From: Burkholderiales bacterium
Lineage (GTDB): Bacteria; Pseudomonadota; Gammaproteobacteria; Burkholderiales; Burkholderiaceae_C
Direction of reading: 5' to 3'
DNA: 64,000 nt
NCBI GenBank assembly: GCA_016213205.1
Contig: JACRAZ010000098.1
Location: 17,587-81,586, forward strand
The position numbers and the translations under genes are program-made. A model generated the notes under the pieces. That model made no database searches. It saw only the letters and a program-made list of their open reading frames with translations, and had not been told where the DNA came from. Positions within the stretch are counted from its first letter, which is position 1. The number at the start of each line of letters is the position of its first letter. Positions 50,462 to 63,349 of this stretch are shown piece by piece.

Positions 50462-50467
50462 TATAAT
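50462..50467 (+). promoter_or_regulatory. Probable metK promoter -10 box
   Basis: A perfect TATAAT in GC-rich surroundings. The -35 region near 50439-50444 is not a clear match. A start of transcription near 50474 would give a 5' leader of about 155 nt. Confidence 0.6.
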
Positions 50468-50480
50468 TTGGACGGTCGCC

Positions 50481-50570
50481 GAGTTAAAGGACAACTTGCG
50501 GGGCGATGCGCGAGACCATCTCGCGACCGGGCTTTCCGAAGCCTGCCAAATACCGCTAAAGCGTTCGCCG
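50481..50570 (+). ncRNA. Structured 5' leader of metK, possible SAM-responsive element
   Basis: The leader can form a GCGG/CCGC outer pairing (50498-50501 with 50553-50556) enclosing two hairpins: CGCGAGA-CCA-TCTCGCG (50509-50525) and GGGCTT-TCCG-AAGCCT (50529-50544). The 3' part 'CAAATACCGCTAAAGCG' has a GCTAAA element that recalls the 3' conserved segment of SAM-II/SAM-V riboswitches. Resemblance is from memory and partial; the class is not established. Confidence 0.4.
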
Positions 50571-50628
50571 CACACACCCCCAACGGATCCGGCGAGCGGG
50601 TTTCAACTGGCTCTAGGAGTGTATTGAA

Positions 50629-51813
<1,185 letters not shown>

Positions 51814-51869
51814 GCCTGGCCGGCACTGCCGGCCTGGGCGGCGCAGGCCAAGGCCGCGCAGCAAGGGTC

Positions 51870-51887
51870 GGGGGCCAATTGGCCCCC
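51870..51887. terminator. Bidirectional terminator between metK and a lipoprotein gene
   Basis: GGGGGCCAATTGGCCCCC is a perfect 18-bp palindrome followed by TT on the plus strand. It sits 57 bp after metK and one base from the stop of the convergent lipoprotein gene. Confidence 0.75.
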
Positions 51888-51888
51888 T

Positions 51889-52326
51889 TCACTTACCCTT
51901 CAGGCACTCCGCCCGCCCGACCGAGGGCTCCACCGCCAGCCCGGTGTCGGACGATGGCTCGGCGCGCACCAGTTCCACCACGCACTGGCCATTGCCGGAC
52001 AAGGCGCTGTTCATCACGTAGCTGCGCCCCACCTCCGGCACGAAGCTCAGGAAGGGCCGGCAGAAGTGAGTCACCTGGTAGCCGGCCGAGACCATGTGGG
52101 CGCCCAGCGTGACGCGCCGGCCCGCCGGCACGCTGACCGCGTCGGGCACACCCGGTGCCTCAGGCGCCCAGTAGAACTGCCCGTCCTTGCACAGCTGCGG
52201 CCGGCCGAAGCCCACCGAGCGCACGGTCGTCATGCGCTCGTCCGGCGCAGGCACATAGGTGGCGATGCAGCCTTGCAGCAGCGCACCCGCCACGAGGCAC
52301 GCGCCGGCCGGAACCAGGCGCCTCAT
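51889..52326 (-). CDS. Small lipoprotein, unknown family
   Basis: A 145-residue protein with a lipoprotein signal ('ACLVAGALLQGC', lipobox LLQG-C at about 20). The mature part is beta-rich with 'FGRPQLCKDGQFYWAP', 'FCRPFLSFVPEVGRSYVMN' and four Cys, likely two disulphides. It overlaps the upstream lipoprotein gene by four bases, so the two are probably made together. Confidence 0.8.
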   Translation of the reverse strand: MRRLVPAGACLVAGALLQGCIATYVPAPDERMTTVRSVGFGRPQLCKDGQFYWAPEAPGVPDAVSVPAGRRVTLGAHMVSAGYQVTHFCRPFLSFVPEVGRSYVMNSALSGNGQCVVELVRAEPSSDTGLAVEPSVGRAECLKGK

Positions 52327-52787
52327 TTCGACACCCCGCCAGGCGGGTTGGCCGCCTGCACCATGGGCGCCAGCTGCGCGATGACCTCGGCCACCGCCTG
52401 CGCGCCGGCGCGCGGCTGGTCCAGCAGCGCAACGATGGCGAACGCGGCCGGCTTGCCGCCCAGCGTACCCACCCGCGGCTGCTGGCTCGACACCCCGCGG
52501 GCGGCGGCGCCCAGGCTGTCGTAGAGCATGAAGTAGGGCTTCCGGGCGTCGCGGGCCACCTCTGCGCAGCGGTACAGCGCAAAAGCCTGGATCTTGTCGG
52601 CGGTGATGAAGCCGTTGCCGTAGAAGTCCACCTTCACGAGGCGGTCGTTCACCGGCCGTTCGTTGTAGCCGCCGGTCAGGCCGGCACTGCCGTAGGTGGT
52701 GGCGCAGCCGGCCATCGACAGGGCTGCCAAGGCTGCCGCGGCCCTGCGTGCGACCGCGGGCCGCCGCATCGTCCGAGTGTCTTGCAT
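52323..52787 (-). CDS. CC0125/CC1285 family lipoprotein
   Basis: A 154-residue protein. The start at 52787 has AAGGAACGC upstream. Signal with lipobox 'LAALSMAGC'. 'GLTGGYNERPVNDRLVKVDF' followed by 'YGNGFITADKIQAFALYRCA' is the recognisable core of the CC0125/CC1285 family of small proteobacterial lipoproteins of unknown role. Coupled with the following lipoprotein gene. Confidence 0.85.
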   Translation of the reverse strand: MQDTRTMRRPAVARRAAAALAALSMAGCATTYGSAGLTGGYNERPVNDRLVKVDFYGNGFITADKIQAFALYRCAEVARDARKPYFMLYDSLGAAARGVSSQQPRVGTLGGKPAAFAIVALLDQPRAGAQAVAEVIAQLAPMVQAANPPGGVSK

Positions 52788-52854
52788 GCGTTCCTTCCAG
52801 GGACGTTCCGGATCCGGTGCGCAGCGGCCCGTGTGGGCCGGGGCGCCACGACCG

Positions 52855-53076
52855 TCAGGGCAACGAGCAGGAGTTGGTGCTGGGCTTGGCGCACAAATCC
52901 ATGGTCTTGCCGCCGCCACGGAACTGCGAGCAGGTGAGCCCGGCGTCGCAGCGTGGCGTGGTGTTGAAGCAAGGCTGGCACTGGCCGCCTTCGCCGTCGC
53001 CTTCCTCGCCCTTGCAGGCGGTCATCGCGGCGCAGGCGGCCATCACGAGCATCAGCGGAACGAATCGCTGGAACAT
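52855..53076 (-). CDS. Very small Cys-rich lipoprotein
   Basis: A 73-residue protein. A strong ribosome site (GGAGGGAAACC) precedes the ATG at 53076. Lipobox 'ACAAMTAC', then an acidic Gly/Glu run and six further Cys ('CQPCFNTTPRCDAGLTC'), suggesting three disulphides in the periplasm. I do not recognise the family. Confidence 0.7.
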   Translation of the reverse strand: MFQRFVPLMLVMAACAAMTACKGEEGDGEGGQCQPCFNTTPRCDAGLTCSQFRGGGKTMDLCAKPSTNSCSLP

Positions 53077-53305
53077 GGTTTCCCTCCCTGGGAGATGTTG
53101 TCGGACCGGAACGGTGAGCATTGCCGCCGCGCCTGACGTTCGAGGACGCCTTCACGCAGAGCGGGGCGCTGCCCTTCGGCCTGGCGCTACACCGCAATCG
53201 GCACGGCCATTCTAGGCCGCGATGCGAACCGGTCATCCTGCCAATGCAGCAGGAACGGCCGCCCGTCCGGCCGCACAGGCCCGGCGAAGATCGGACCGGG
53301 TCAGG

Positions 53306-53761
53306 TCACTGCGCGCGCTGCACCAGCACGGTGGCGCGGTACTGTTCCAGCGGCGTCGGCGTGGCCGCGCGCGGTGCCGGGTCCAGCTGCTGCAGCGTCA
53401 GCCGCAGGCTGCGGTAGCGGGCTTCGCCCGGCAGCTTCAGCTCGGCAGGCGCGGGCAGGCCCAGCTGCAGCGTTTCGGTGGCCTGGCCGGGCTGCGTGGC
53501 GGTCACGGCAATGCTGGCGTGGCCCGCCCACACGCACACAGCGTCGATCGGGCAGCGGCTGTCGTGCACCTCGGTCATCTGCAGGCTCAGCGACTCCTGC
53601 GGCACCGACACCACCTGCCCGGTGCGCAGCACCACGGCAACGCCGTCGCGGCCGCCGCCGGGGTCGGCCTGGCTGGGTGACTTCATCGCGTCGTCCCCGC
53701 CGCCACAGGCGACCAGGGCAACACTCAAGGCGGCGGGGACAAGCAGGCGCATCACGGTCAT
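53306..53761 (-). CDS. Putative lipoprotein, unknown function
   Basis: A 151-residue protein. The start at 53761 (GGAG upstream) is chosen over a Met three codons later. Signal 'LLVPAALSVALVAC' with the lipid Cys followed by GGGDD. The mature part is beta-rich with a Cys pair in 'SRCPIDAVCVWAGHA', a motif common in small secreted proteins of Burkholderiales. No partner genes are evident. Confidence 0.75.
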   Translation of the reverse strand: MTVMRLLVPAALSVALVACGGGDDAMKSPSQADPGGGRDGVAVVLRTGQVVSVPQESLSLQMTEVHDSRCPIDAVCVWAGHASIAVTATQPGQATETLQLGLPAPAELKLPGEARYRSLRLTLQQLDPAPRAATPTPLEQYRATVLVQRAQ

Positions 53762-53983
53762 GGCTCCGGTACAGCAGTCATCGAGCCACGATGCTAGGCC
53801 GCGGCGCGCCATGCCGCCACCACCTTGCGACGGACGGCGGTTTGCACGCCGCGGCGTGCGCGCGGGCGGCCGGTCGGCGGCCGGCATCCTCTGCCCGCAC
53901 GAAGGACCCCGCCGCGCCGCCGCGCCGGCGCGGGGGTGTGCTGACAGAATCGCCGCACAAACCACAGGGATGCCAGGGGGACC

Positions 53984-54877
53984 ATGCTGAACACACGCAC
54001 ACCGCGGGCCGCCTGTGGCGCCCTGCTGCTCTGGGCCGCGGCCGCGCTGGCGGCCGCGCCCGCGGGCGATTCACCGCAGGCCGTCTTCGAGCAGGCGAAG
54101 CAGGCCGCGCTCACCGGCCCCACGGATGTGGCGCTGGCCGGCCAGGCCGTGCTGCACCTGCCGGCCGGCCACCGCTGGGTGCCGCAGCCGCACGCCACCC
54201 GGCTGCTCAATGCCATGGGCAACCCGGGCCAGGACCCTCGATTGCAGGGCCTGGTGTTCCCGGGGGACGGCCAATCCTGGTTCATGCCGGTGCGCTACGA
54301 AGCCTCGGGCTACGTGAAGGACGACGACGCGCGCGACTGGAACGCCGACGAGCTGCTGAAGAGCTTCCGCGAGGGCACCGAGGCCGCCAATGCCGAACGG
54401 CAGAAGGCCGGCGTGGCGCCGATCGAGGTGGCGGGTTGGGCCGAGAAGCCGGCCTACGACGCCGGCACGCACCGCCTGGTGTGGGCGATGTCCACGCGCG
54501 AGAAGAACGCGCCGGCCAGCGCGGCCCAGGGTGTCAACTACAACACCTACGCGCTGGGCCGCGAGGGCTATTTCAGCCTGAACCTGGTGACCGCGCTGGC
54601 CGACCTGCCGCAGCACAAGCCCGCGGCGCAGGCCATGCTGGCGGCGCTGGACTACCAGCCCGGCAAACGCTACGAGGACTTCGACGCCAAGACCGACCAC
54701 GTGGCCGAATACGGCCTGGCCGCGCTGGTGGTGGGCGTGGCGGCCAAGAAGCTGGGGCTGCTGGCCGCCGCGACGCTGTTCTTCGCCAAGTTCGCCAAGT
54801 TCATCCTGATCGGCCTGGCCCTGCTGGGCGGGTTGGCGGTGAAGCTGTTCCGGCGCAAGCCGGCCATCGGCACCTGA
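53984..54877 (+). CDS. DUF2167 family membrane-anchored protein
   Basis: A 297-residue protein with a signal peptide ('ALLLWAAAALAAAP') and a C-terminal membrane helix ('FILIGLALLGGLAVKLF') ending in RRK. 'GYVKDDDARDWNADELLKSF', 'WAEKPAYDAGTHRLVWAM' and 'YALGREGYFSLNLVTAL' are DUF2167 signatures. The domain probably faces the periplasm. The next gene encodes an M50-type peptidase 10 bp later, a pairing worth noting. Confidence 0.92.
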   Translation: MLNTRTPRAACGALLLWAAAALAAAPAGDSPQAVFEQAKQAALTGPTDVALAGQAVLHLPAGHRWVPQPHATRLLNAMGNPGQDPRLQGLVFPGDGQSWFMPVRYEASGYVKDDDARDWNADELLKSFREGTEAANAERQKAGVAPIEVAGWAEKPAYDAGTHRLVWAMSTREKNAPASAAQGVNYNTYALGREGYFSLNLVTALADLPQHKPAAQAMLAALDYQPGKRYEDFDAKTDHVAEYGLAALVVGVAAKKLGLLAAATLFFAKFAKFILIGLALLGGLAVKLFRRKPAIGT

Positions 54878-54887
54878 GCGCGGCCCG

Positions 54888-55619
54888 ATGATCAAGCTGT
54901 TGTTGCTGCTGTTGTCCGGGGCCAAGCTCGGCAAGCTGTTCGCCAGCGGCGGCACGATGCTGCTGTCCATCGTGGCCTACGCCTTCGTGTTCGGCTGGCG
55001 CTACGCGGTGGGCTTCGTCGCGCTGATGTTCGTGCACGAGGCGGGCCATTACATCGCCGCGCGCCAGCGCGGGCTCGCTGTGGGGCTGCCCACCTTCATC
55101 CCCTTCATCGGCGCCTGGGTCGAGCTGAAGGACCTGCCGCACAACGCCGAGACCGAGGCCTTCGTGGGGCTGGGCGGGCCGCTGCTGGGCAGCGTGGGTG
55201 CGCTGGCGACCTACTGGCTGGCGCGCAGCTGGCAGGTCGACTGGCTGCTCGCGGTGGCCTACTCGGGCTTCATGCTGAACCTGTTCAACCTGATCCCGCT
55301 CTCGCCCTTCGATGGCGGCCGCATCACCGCGGTGCTGTCGCCGCGCATCTGGCTGGCAGGCGTGCCGGTGCTGGTGGCGCTGTTCTTCTACCGGCCCAGC
55401 CCGATGCTGCTGCTCGTGGCGCTGCTGGCCGCGCCGCAGCTCTGGAAGGCCATCCGCTACCGCGCCGACAGTGAAGAAGCCCGCAGCTATTACGCCGTGC
55501 CCACCGCCAAGAAATGTGAGTACGGCGCCTACTACCTGCTGCTGGCCGCCTTCCTGGCGCTGATGAGCCACGACGTGCACGAGCTGCTGCAGGCCAGCCG
55601 CACGGTGCGCGGCGGCTGA
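54888..55619 (+). CDS. M50-type (site-2 protease-like) membrane metallopeptidase
   Basis: A 243-residue membrane protein. Zinc motif HExxH in 'ALMFVHEAGHYIAARQRG', with the second motif 'NLIPLSPFDGGR' (NxxPxxxxDG) in the third helix region, both hallmarks of intramembrane site-2 proteases. Six hydrophobic segments. No PDZ domain. It forms a two-gene operon with the DUF2167 gene; cleavage of that protein's C-terminal helix is an inference. Confidence 0.88.
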   Translation: MIKLLLLLLSGAKLGKLFASGGTMLLSIVAYAFVFGWRYAVGFVALMFVHEAGHYIAARQRGLAVGLPTFIPFIGAWVELKDLPHNAETEAFVGLGGPLLGSVGALATYWLARSWQVDWLLAVAYSGFMLNLFNLIPLSPFDGGRITAVLSPRIWLAGVPVLVALFFYRPSPMLLLVALLAAPQLWKAIRYRADSEEARSYYAVPTAKKCEYGAYYLLLAAFLALMSHDVHELLQASRTVRGG

Positions 55620-55649
55620 CACGACACGACCGGACGAACGCGGCGCGCC

Positions 55650-56765
55650 ATGGCCTCCCGCCTGCCCACGCTGGACGACCTGCGCCGCCATGCGGTGGCG
55701 CGCACGCTGTTCGCACCGACCACGCTGCCGCAAGCCATCCGCCGGCTGGGCTTCGTGCAGGCCGACCCGATCCGCGCGCCGGCGCGCGCGCAGGACCTGA
55801 CGCTGCGCCACCGCGTCGCGGGCTACCGTGCCGGCGAGCTCGAGCGCCGCTACCCGAAGCTCGCGATCGAGGAGGACTTCTTCGTCAACTACGGCTTCCT
55901 GCCGCGCGACACGCAGGCGCTGATGCACCCGCGCGAGCCCCGCACGCCCTGGCCGGCCACGCGGCAGCGGCAGGCCGCATCGGTGCTGGCCTTCGTGCGC
56001 GAGCGCGGCACGGTGCACCCGCGCGAGGTGGACGCCGAGTTCGCGCACGGCAAGGTGCGCAACTGGTTCGGCGGTTCCAGCAACGCCACCACGCAGCTGC
56101 TCGACGGCATGCACTACCGCGGCCTGCTGCGGGTGGCCGGCCGTGAGAGCGGCGTGCGGCTGTACGCCGCGCGGGCGCCCGAACCCGCGCCGCCCCTGCC
56201 CGCCGATGCGGCGCTCGATGCACTGGTGGATGTGGTCGTGCGCAAGTACGCGCCGCTGCCGGCGGCCTCGCTGGGCCAGTTGGTGAGCCTGCTGCAATCG
56301 GGCGTGCCGCAATGGCGCGACCGCCGCGCCGCCGCGCTGGCGCGGGCGCGGCAGCGGCTGGCCCGGGTGCGGGTGGACGGCCTCGACTGGCTCTGGCCCG
56401 CCGGCGAACGCCCGCACGCCGCGCGCCACGCGCCCACCGACACGGTGCGCCTGCTCGCGCCCTTCGACCCGATCGTCTGGGACCGGCGCCGCTTCGAGCT
56501 GCTGTGGGGCTGGGCCTACCGGTTCGAGGCCTACACCCCCGCACCACAGCGGCAGCGCGGCTACTACGCACTGCCGCTGCTGTGGCGCGACCAGGTCATC
56601 GGTTGGGCCAACCTCGCGCTGCGCGAAGGCCGCCTGGCGGCCGACTTCGGCTACGTGGCGCAGCAGCCACCCCGCGGGCCGGCGTATGCCCGGGCGCTGG
56701 CCGAGGAGCTGCACCGCATGGCCGCCTTCCTGGGCTGCGAGCCCCCCGCCGGCACGCCGGCCTGA
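55650..56765 (+). CDS. YcaQ-like winged-helix DNA glycosylase family protein
   Basis: A 371-residue protein of the HTH_42 (YcaQ/AlkX) family. 'GFVQADPIRAPARAQDL' contains the QxD motif used by YcaQ to unhook interstrand cross-links. 'YWG'-type segments are replaced by 'FFVNYGFLPRDTQAL'. Later come 'FGGSSNATTQLLDGMHYRG', 'LLAPFDPIVWDRRRFELLW' and 'YYALPLLWRDQVIGWANLAL', typical of the C-terminal domain. It may act in DNA repair; family members also include uncharacterised proteins. Confidence 0.82.
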   Translation: MASRLPTLDDLRRHAVARTLFAPTTLPQAIRRLGFVQADPIRAPARAQDLTLRHRVAGYRAGELERRYPKLAIEEDFFVNYGFLPRDTQALMHPREPRTPWPATRQRQAASVLAFVRERGTVHPREVDAEFAHGKVRNWFGGSSNATTQLLDGMHYRGLLRVAGRESGVRLYAARAPEPAPPLPADAALDALVDVVVRKYAPLPAASLGQLVSLLQSGVPQWRDRRAAALARARQRLARVRVDGLDWLWPAGERPHAARHAPTDTVRLLAPFDPIVWDRRRFELLWGWAYRFEAYTPAPQRQRGYYALPLLWRDQVIGWANLALREGRLAADFGYVAQQPPRGPAYARALAEELHRMAAFLGCEPPAGTPA

Positions 56766-57016
56766 GCCCGGCGGCCCGGCAGCCTGGCCGCGCCGCAGGG
56801 CGCGCCGGCACGTCGGGCTGATCTGCGTGAAACCAGCCCGCTTTTTCGCCGCTTCGGTGCCCGCCTGGCGATCCAGAATCGGCCGATCCGCCTCTTGGGC
56901 AGCAGTCGGCCCGCCATGCGCGCGAGAACCCCCCGCTTCCACCCGCCGCACCCCCATCGCCCCGGGCGCCGCCACACGGCGCTGAGGCAGGCCGCGGCCT
57001 GCCCGGCCCTCGCACC

Positions 57017-60381
<3,365 letters not shown>

Positions 60382-60385
<4 letters not shown>

Positions 60386-61470
60386 CGCAGACAACCCGGC
60401 GCCCCACGCTGCTGGTGGTGGACGACACGCCGGCCAACCTCACGCTGCTGGCCGGGCTGCTGCACGACGACTACCGCGTGAAGCTCGCCAACTCGGGCCT
60501 GCGCGCGCTGGAACTCGCGCTGCAGGAGCCGCCGGACCTGGTGCTGCTGGACGTGATGATGCCGGGCATGGACGGCTACGAGGTGTGCCGCCGCCTGAAG
60601 CAGGCGCCGGCCACGCGCGACGTGCCGGTGATCTTCATCACCGCGATGAGCCAGCCCGAGGACGAGACACGCGGCTTCGAGGTCGGCGCCGCCGATTTCG
60701 TGCACAAGCCCATCAGCCCGCCGATCGTGCGCGCCCGCGTGCGCACCCACCTGCAGGTCAAGGCCTGGCAGGACTCGCTGCGCGAGCGCAACGCCGGCCT
60801 CGAACAGGCGCTGGCCGCGCGCCTGGCCGAGGTGAACCGGCTGCGTGATGCCACGCTGTTCGTGATGGTGTCCTTCGCCGAATTCCGGGACGAGGACACC
60901 GGCAACCACGTGCGGCGCACGCAGGAGTACGTGCACGTGCTGGCCGAGCACCTGTCGCAGCGCGACGAGTTCGCGGCGCTGCGCGAAGGCCAGACCATCG
61001 AGCACCTGGCCAAGTCGGCGCCGCTGCACGACATCGGCAAGGTCGCGATCCCGGACCACATCCTGCTCAAGCCCGGGCCGCTGGATGCCGAGCAGATGGC
61101 CATCATGCGCACCCACACGCTGCACGGCTGGGAGATGCTGCGCCGGGCCTCGCAACGCATGGGTGACGACAACGCCTACCTCGGCTTCGCGATGGAGATC
61201 GCGCGCCACCACCATGAGCGCTGGGATGGCACCGGCTACCCCGATGCACTGGCCGGCGACGCGATTCCGCTGTCGGCCCGGCTGATGGCGGTGGCCGATG
61301 TGTACGACGCGCTGATCAGCCGCCGCCCCTACAAGCCCGCCTACACCCACCAGGATGCGATGGCCCGCATCGCCGCCGAGGCCGGCCGCCACTTCGACCC
61401 GCAGGTGGTGGAGGCGCTGCGCGCCACCGAGCAGCGCTTCATCGCCATCGCCCAGACCTGGCAGGACTGA
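60382..61470 (+). CDS. Response regulator with HD-GYP cyclic-di-GMP phosphodiesterase domain
   Basis: A 362-residue protein. Receiver at 8-125 with Asp57 ('LVLLDVMMPGMDGYEV') and Lys in 'DFVHKPIS'. Coiled-coil linker at about 130-155. HD-GYP domain with His216-Asp217 ('APLHDIGKVAIPDHILLKPG') and 'HHERWDGTGYPDAL' near 280. Likely phosphorylated by the hybrid kinase whose gene overlaps it, lowering c-di-GMP in the cytoplasm. Confidence 0.95.
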
Positions 61471-61520
61471 AGCACCCGCCCGCCGGCGCCCCCGAACCAC
61501 CCCTCCCCACTGGCCCCATC

Positions 61521-62849
61521 ATGCAACCCAGACACCGTCCCCTTGCCGCCCTGGCCCTGCTGGTGGCGTTCAGCCTGCCGGGTGGCCCGGCCAGCGCGCA
61601 GGTGCCGGCCGAGCCCGCACCGGTCGGGCCGAGCTGGTCGTTCTCGGCCTTCGGCACGCTGGGCTGGGCCCAATCGAACCGGCCCTGGCGCTACCAGCGC
61701 CACATCGACGAAAACGGCACCGTGCAACGCGACACGCTGTTCGGTGCCCAGGTCGATGCCCAGTTCACGCCGGAATGGTCGGCCACGCTGCAGGCCCGGC
61801 TGGCCCCCTCGACCGACAAGGACACCGCCTGGTCGCTGCGTGCGAGCTGGGCCTTCATCGGCTGGCGGCCCAGCAACGACTGGCTGCTGCGCGTGGGCAA
61901 GCTGCGCGCGCCGCTGTTCCTGCGCTCGGAGCACCTGGACGTGGGCCAGACCTACCCCGAGGCCCGCCTGCCGGCCGAGATCTACGACCTCGCACCCACG
62001 AGCGACTTCACCGGCGTGCACATCACCCGCAGCTGGAGCCTGGACGGCGGCGACCTGGCGCTGGAGGCCTACCACGGCCAGGCCGACCTGACCAAGCGCT
62101 TCTGGCTGCGCCAGGGCCTGCCGCCGCTGCAGCCGGCCGGCGCCATGTACACGCAGGCCAACACCATGGCCGAGGGCCTGGTGGCCAGCTGGCGCGCGCC
62201 CGAGCACAGCCTGCGGCTCGGCTGGCACCACAGCCGCACCCGCCGCACCGACGGCAGCGGCCTGCTCGTGCGGCCGGTGCTCGCCACGCTGGGCCCCGGC
62301 ATCAGCTACTGGCAGACCGACAACGCCCTGCCCGGCCCCGGCGTGCCAATGGTGGATGCCATCAACAACAACGTGCTCACGCTGGGGGGCGAAGCCGCGC
62401 TGGGCCGCGGCTGGCACCTGTCCGGCGAGTGGGTGCGCGTGACCCAGCGCGACACCGAGCTCGGCAACGAGACCCTGGGCAGCACGCTCACGCTGTCACG
62501 GCAGTGGGACGCGTTCACGCCCTACCTGCGCTGGTCCAGCCTGCGCACCACGGGCAAGCTGCGGCAGTGGATCGACCTGCTGGACAGCACCACCGTGCCC
62601 GCCTTCGTGCCCGGGGCGGCGCTGCTCAATGCCTCGATGCGCCTGCAGGCCGATGCACGGCCCCATTACGACCAGCAGTCGGTCGCGCTGGGCACGGCCT
62701 ACGCCGTCACGCCCAGCAGCCGGATCAAGGCGGAGTGGATGCGCACACGGGCCACGCGGTCCTCGATGTTCGACTTGCCGGCCGACGAGCCGCTGGAAAA
62801 ACGACGCCGCGTGGACGTGTTCTCGCTGAGCTACAGCTTCGTGTACTGA
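61521..62849 (+). CDS. Outer-membrane porin-like beta-barrel protein
   Basis: A 442-residue protein with a signal peptide ('LAALALLVAFSLPGGPASA'). The mature part has alternating beta strands and ends in an aromatic residue ('VFSLSYSFVY'), as outer-membrane barrels do. Strand pairs such as 'TLFGAQVDAQFTPEWSATLQ' and 'LRVGKLRAPLFLRSEHLDVG' resemble phosphate-selective or short-chain porins. Fifty bp after the HD-GYP gene and ten before a periplasmic binding-like gene, so the four genes form one unit. Confidence 0.85.
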   Translation: MQPRHRPLAALALLVAFSLPGGPASAQVPAEPAPVGPSWSFSAFGTLGWAQSNRPWRYQRHIDENGTVQRDTLFGAQVDAQFTPEWSATLQARLAPSTDKDTAWSLRASWAFIGWRPSNDWLLRVGKLRAPLFLRSEHLDVGQTYPEARLPAEIYDLAPTSDFTGVHITRSWSLDGGDLALEAYHGQADLTKRFWLRQGLPPLQPAGAMYTQANTMAEGLVASWRAPEHSLRLGWHHSRTRRTDGSGLLVRPVLATLGPGISYWQTDNALPGPGVPMVDAINNNVLTLGGEAALGRGWHLSGEWVRVTQRDTELGNETLGSTLTLSRQWDAFTPYLRWSSLRTTGKLRQWIDLLDSTTVPAFVPGAALLNASMRLQADARPHYDQQSVALGTAYAVTPSSRIKAEWMRTRATRSSMFDLPADEPLEKRRRVDVFSLSYSFVY

Positions 62850-62859
62850 GGAGGCGGCG

Positions 62860-63288
62860 ATGCAACGCAAGACCTTCCTCCACACACTGGCCGCGGGCGC
62901 GGCCGGGCTGTGCCTGGGCACGCCACCGGCACGCGCCGAAGACACCTTGGTGGTGATCGCCAACAGCGCACTGAAGCTGGACGCCGAGGCACTCAAGCGC
63001 GTGTACACCGGCCGCCTGGTCGAGCTGGACAACCTGGCGCTGCGGCCGGTGAACCTGGCCCCCGGCCACGCGCTGCGGCGCCGCTTCCTGGCCGCGGTGA
63101 TGCAGCAGAGCGAGGAGGACTACCTCGCCTACTGGACCGTGCGCCGCTACATCGGCAAGGGCGTGCCGCCACGCGACCTGGCCAGCCCGGCCGATGTGGT
63201 GGATTTCGTGCAGCGCACGCCCGGCGCCATCGGCTACATCGACGCCAGTGACCTGAAGCCCGGCGTGCACGTGCTGCTGCGGCGCTGA
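62860..63288 (+). CDS. Periplasmic PstS-like small substrate-binding protein
   Basis: A 142-residue protein with a signal peptide ('FLHTLAAGAAGLCLGTPPARA'). The core 'LDAEALKRVYTGRLVELDN', 'RRRFLAAVMQQSEEDYLAYW' and 'VDFVQRTPGAIGYIDAS' is the short phosphate ABC transporter substrate-binding-like family found next to porin and sensor genes in Burkholderiales. It may present a ligand to the hybrid kinase (inference). Confidence 0.85.
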   Translation: MQRKTFLHTLAAGAAGLCLGTPPARAEDTLVVIANSALKLDAEALKRVYTGRLVELDNLALRPVNLAPGHALRRRFLAAVMQQSEEDYLAYWTVRRYIGKGVPPRDLASPADVVDFVQRTPGAIGYIDASDLKPGVHVLLRR

Positions 63289-63349
63289 TCACCCTGGCGG
63301 CCGCGCCCATGCCGCGGCCGGCACCCGCGCGTCCACGGCGGTGCGGGCT

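Noticed and set aside
50481..50570. SAH riboswitch upstream of metK
   Set aside because: The GAGGAGCGCTGC-type conserved segment of SAH riboswitches is absent; only a weak SAM-II/V-like element was kept.
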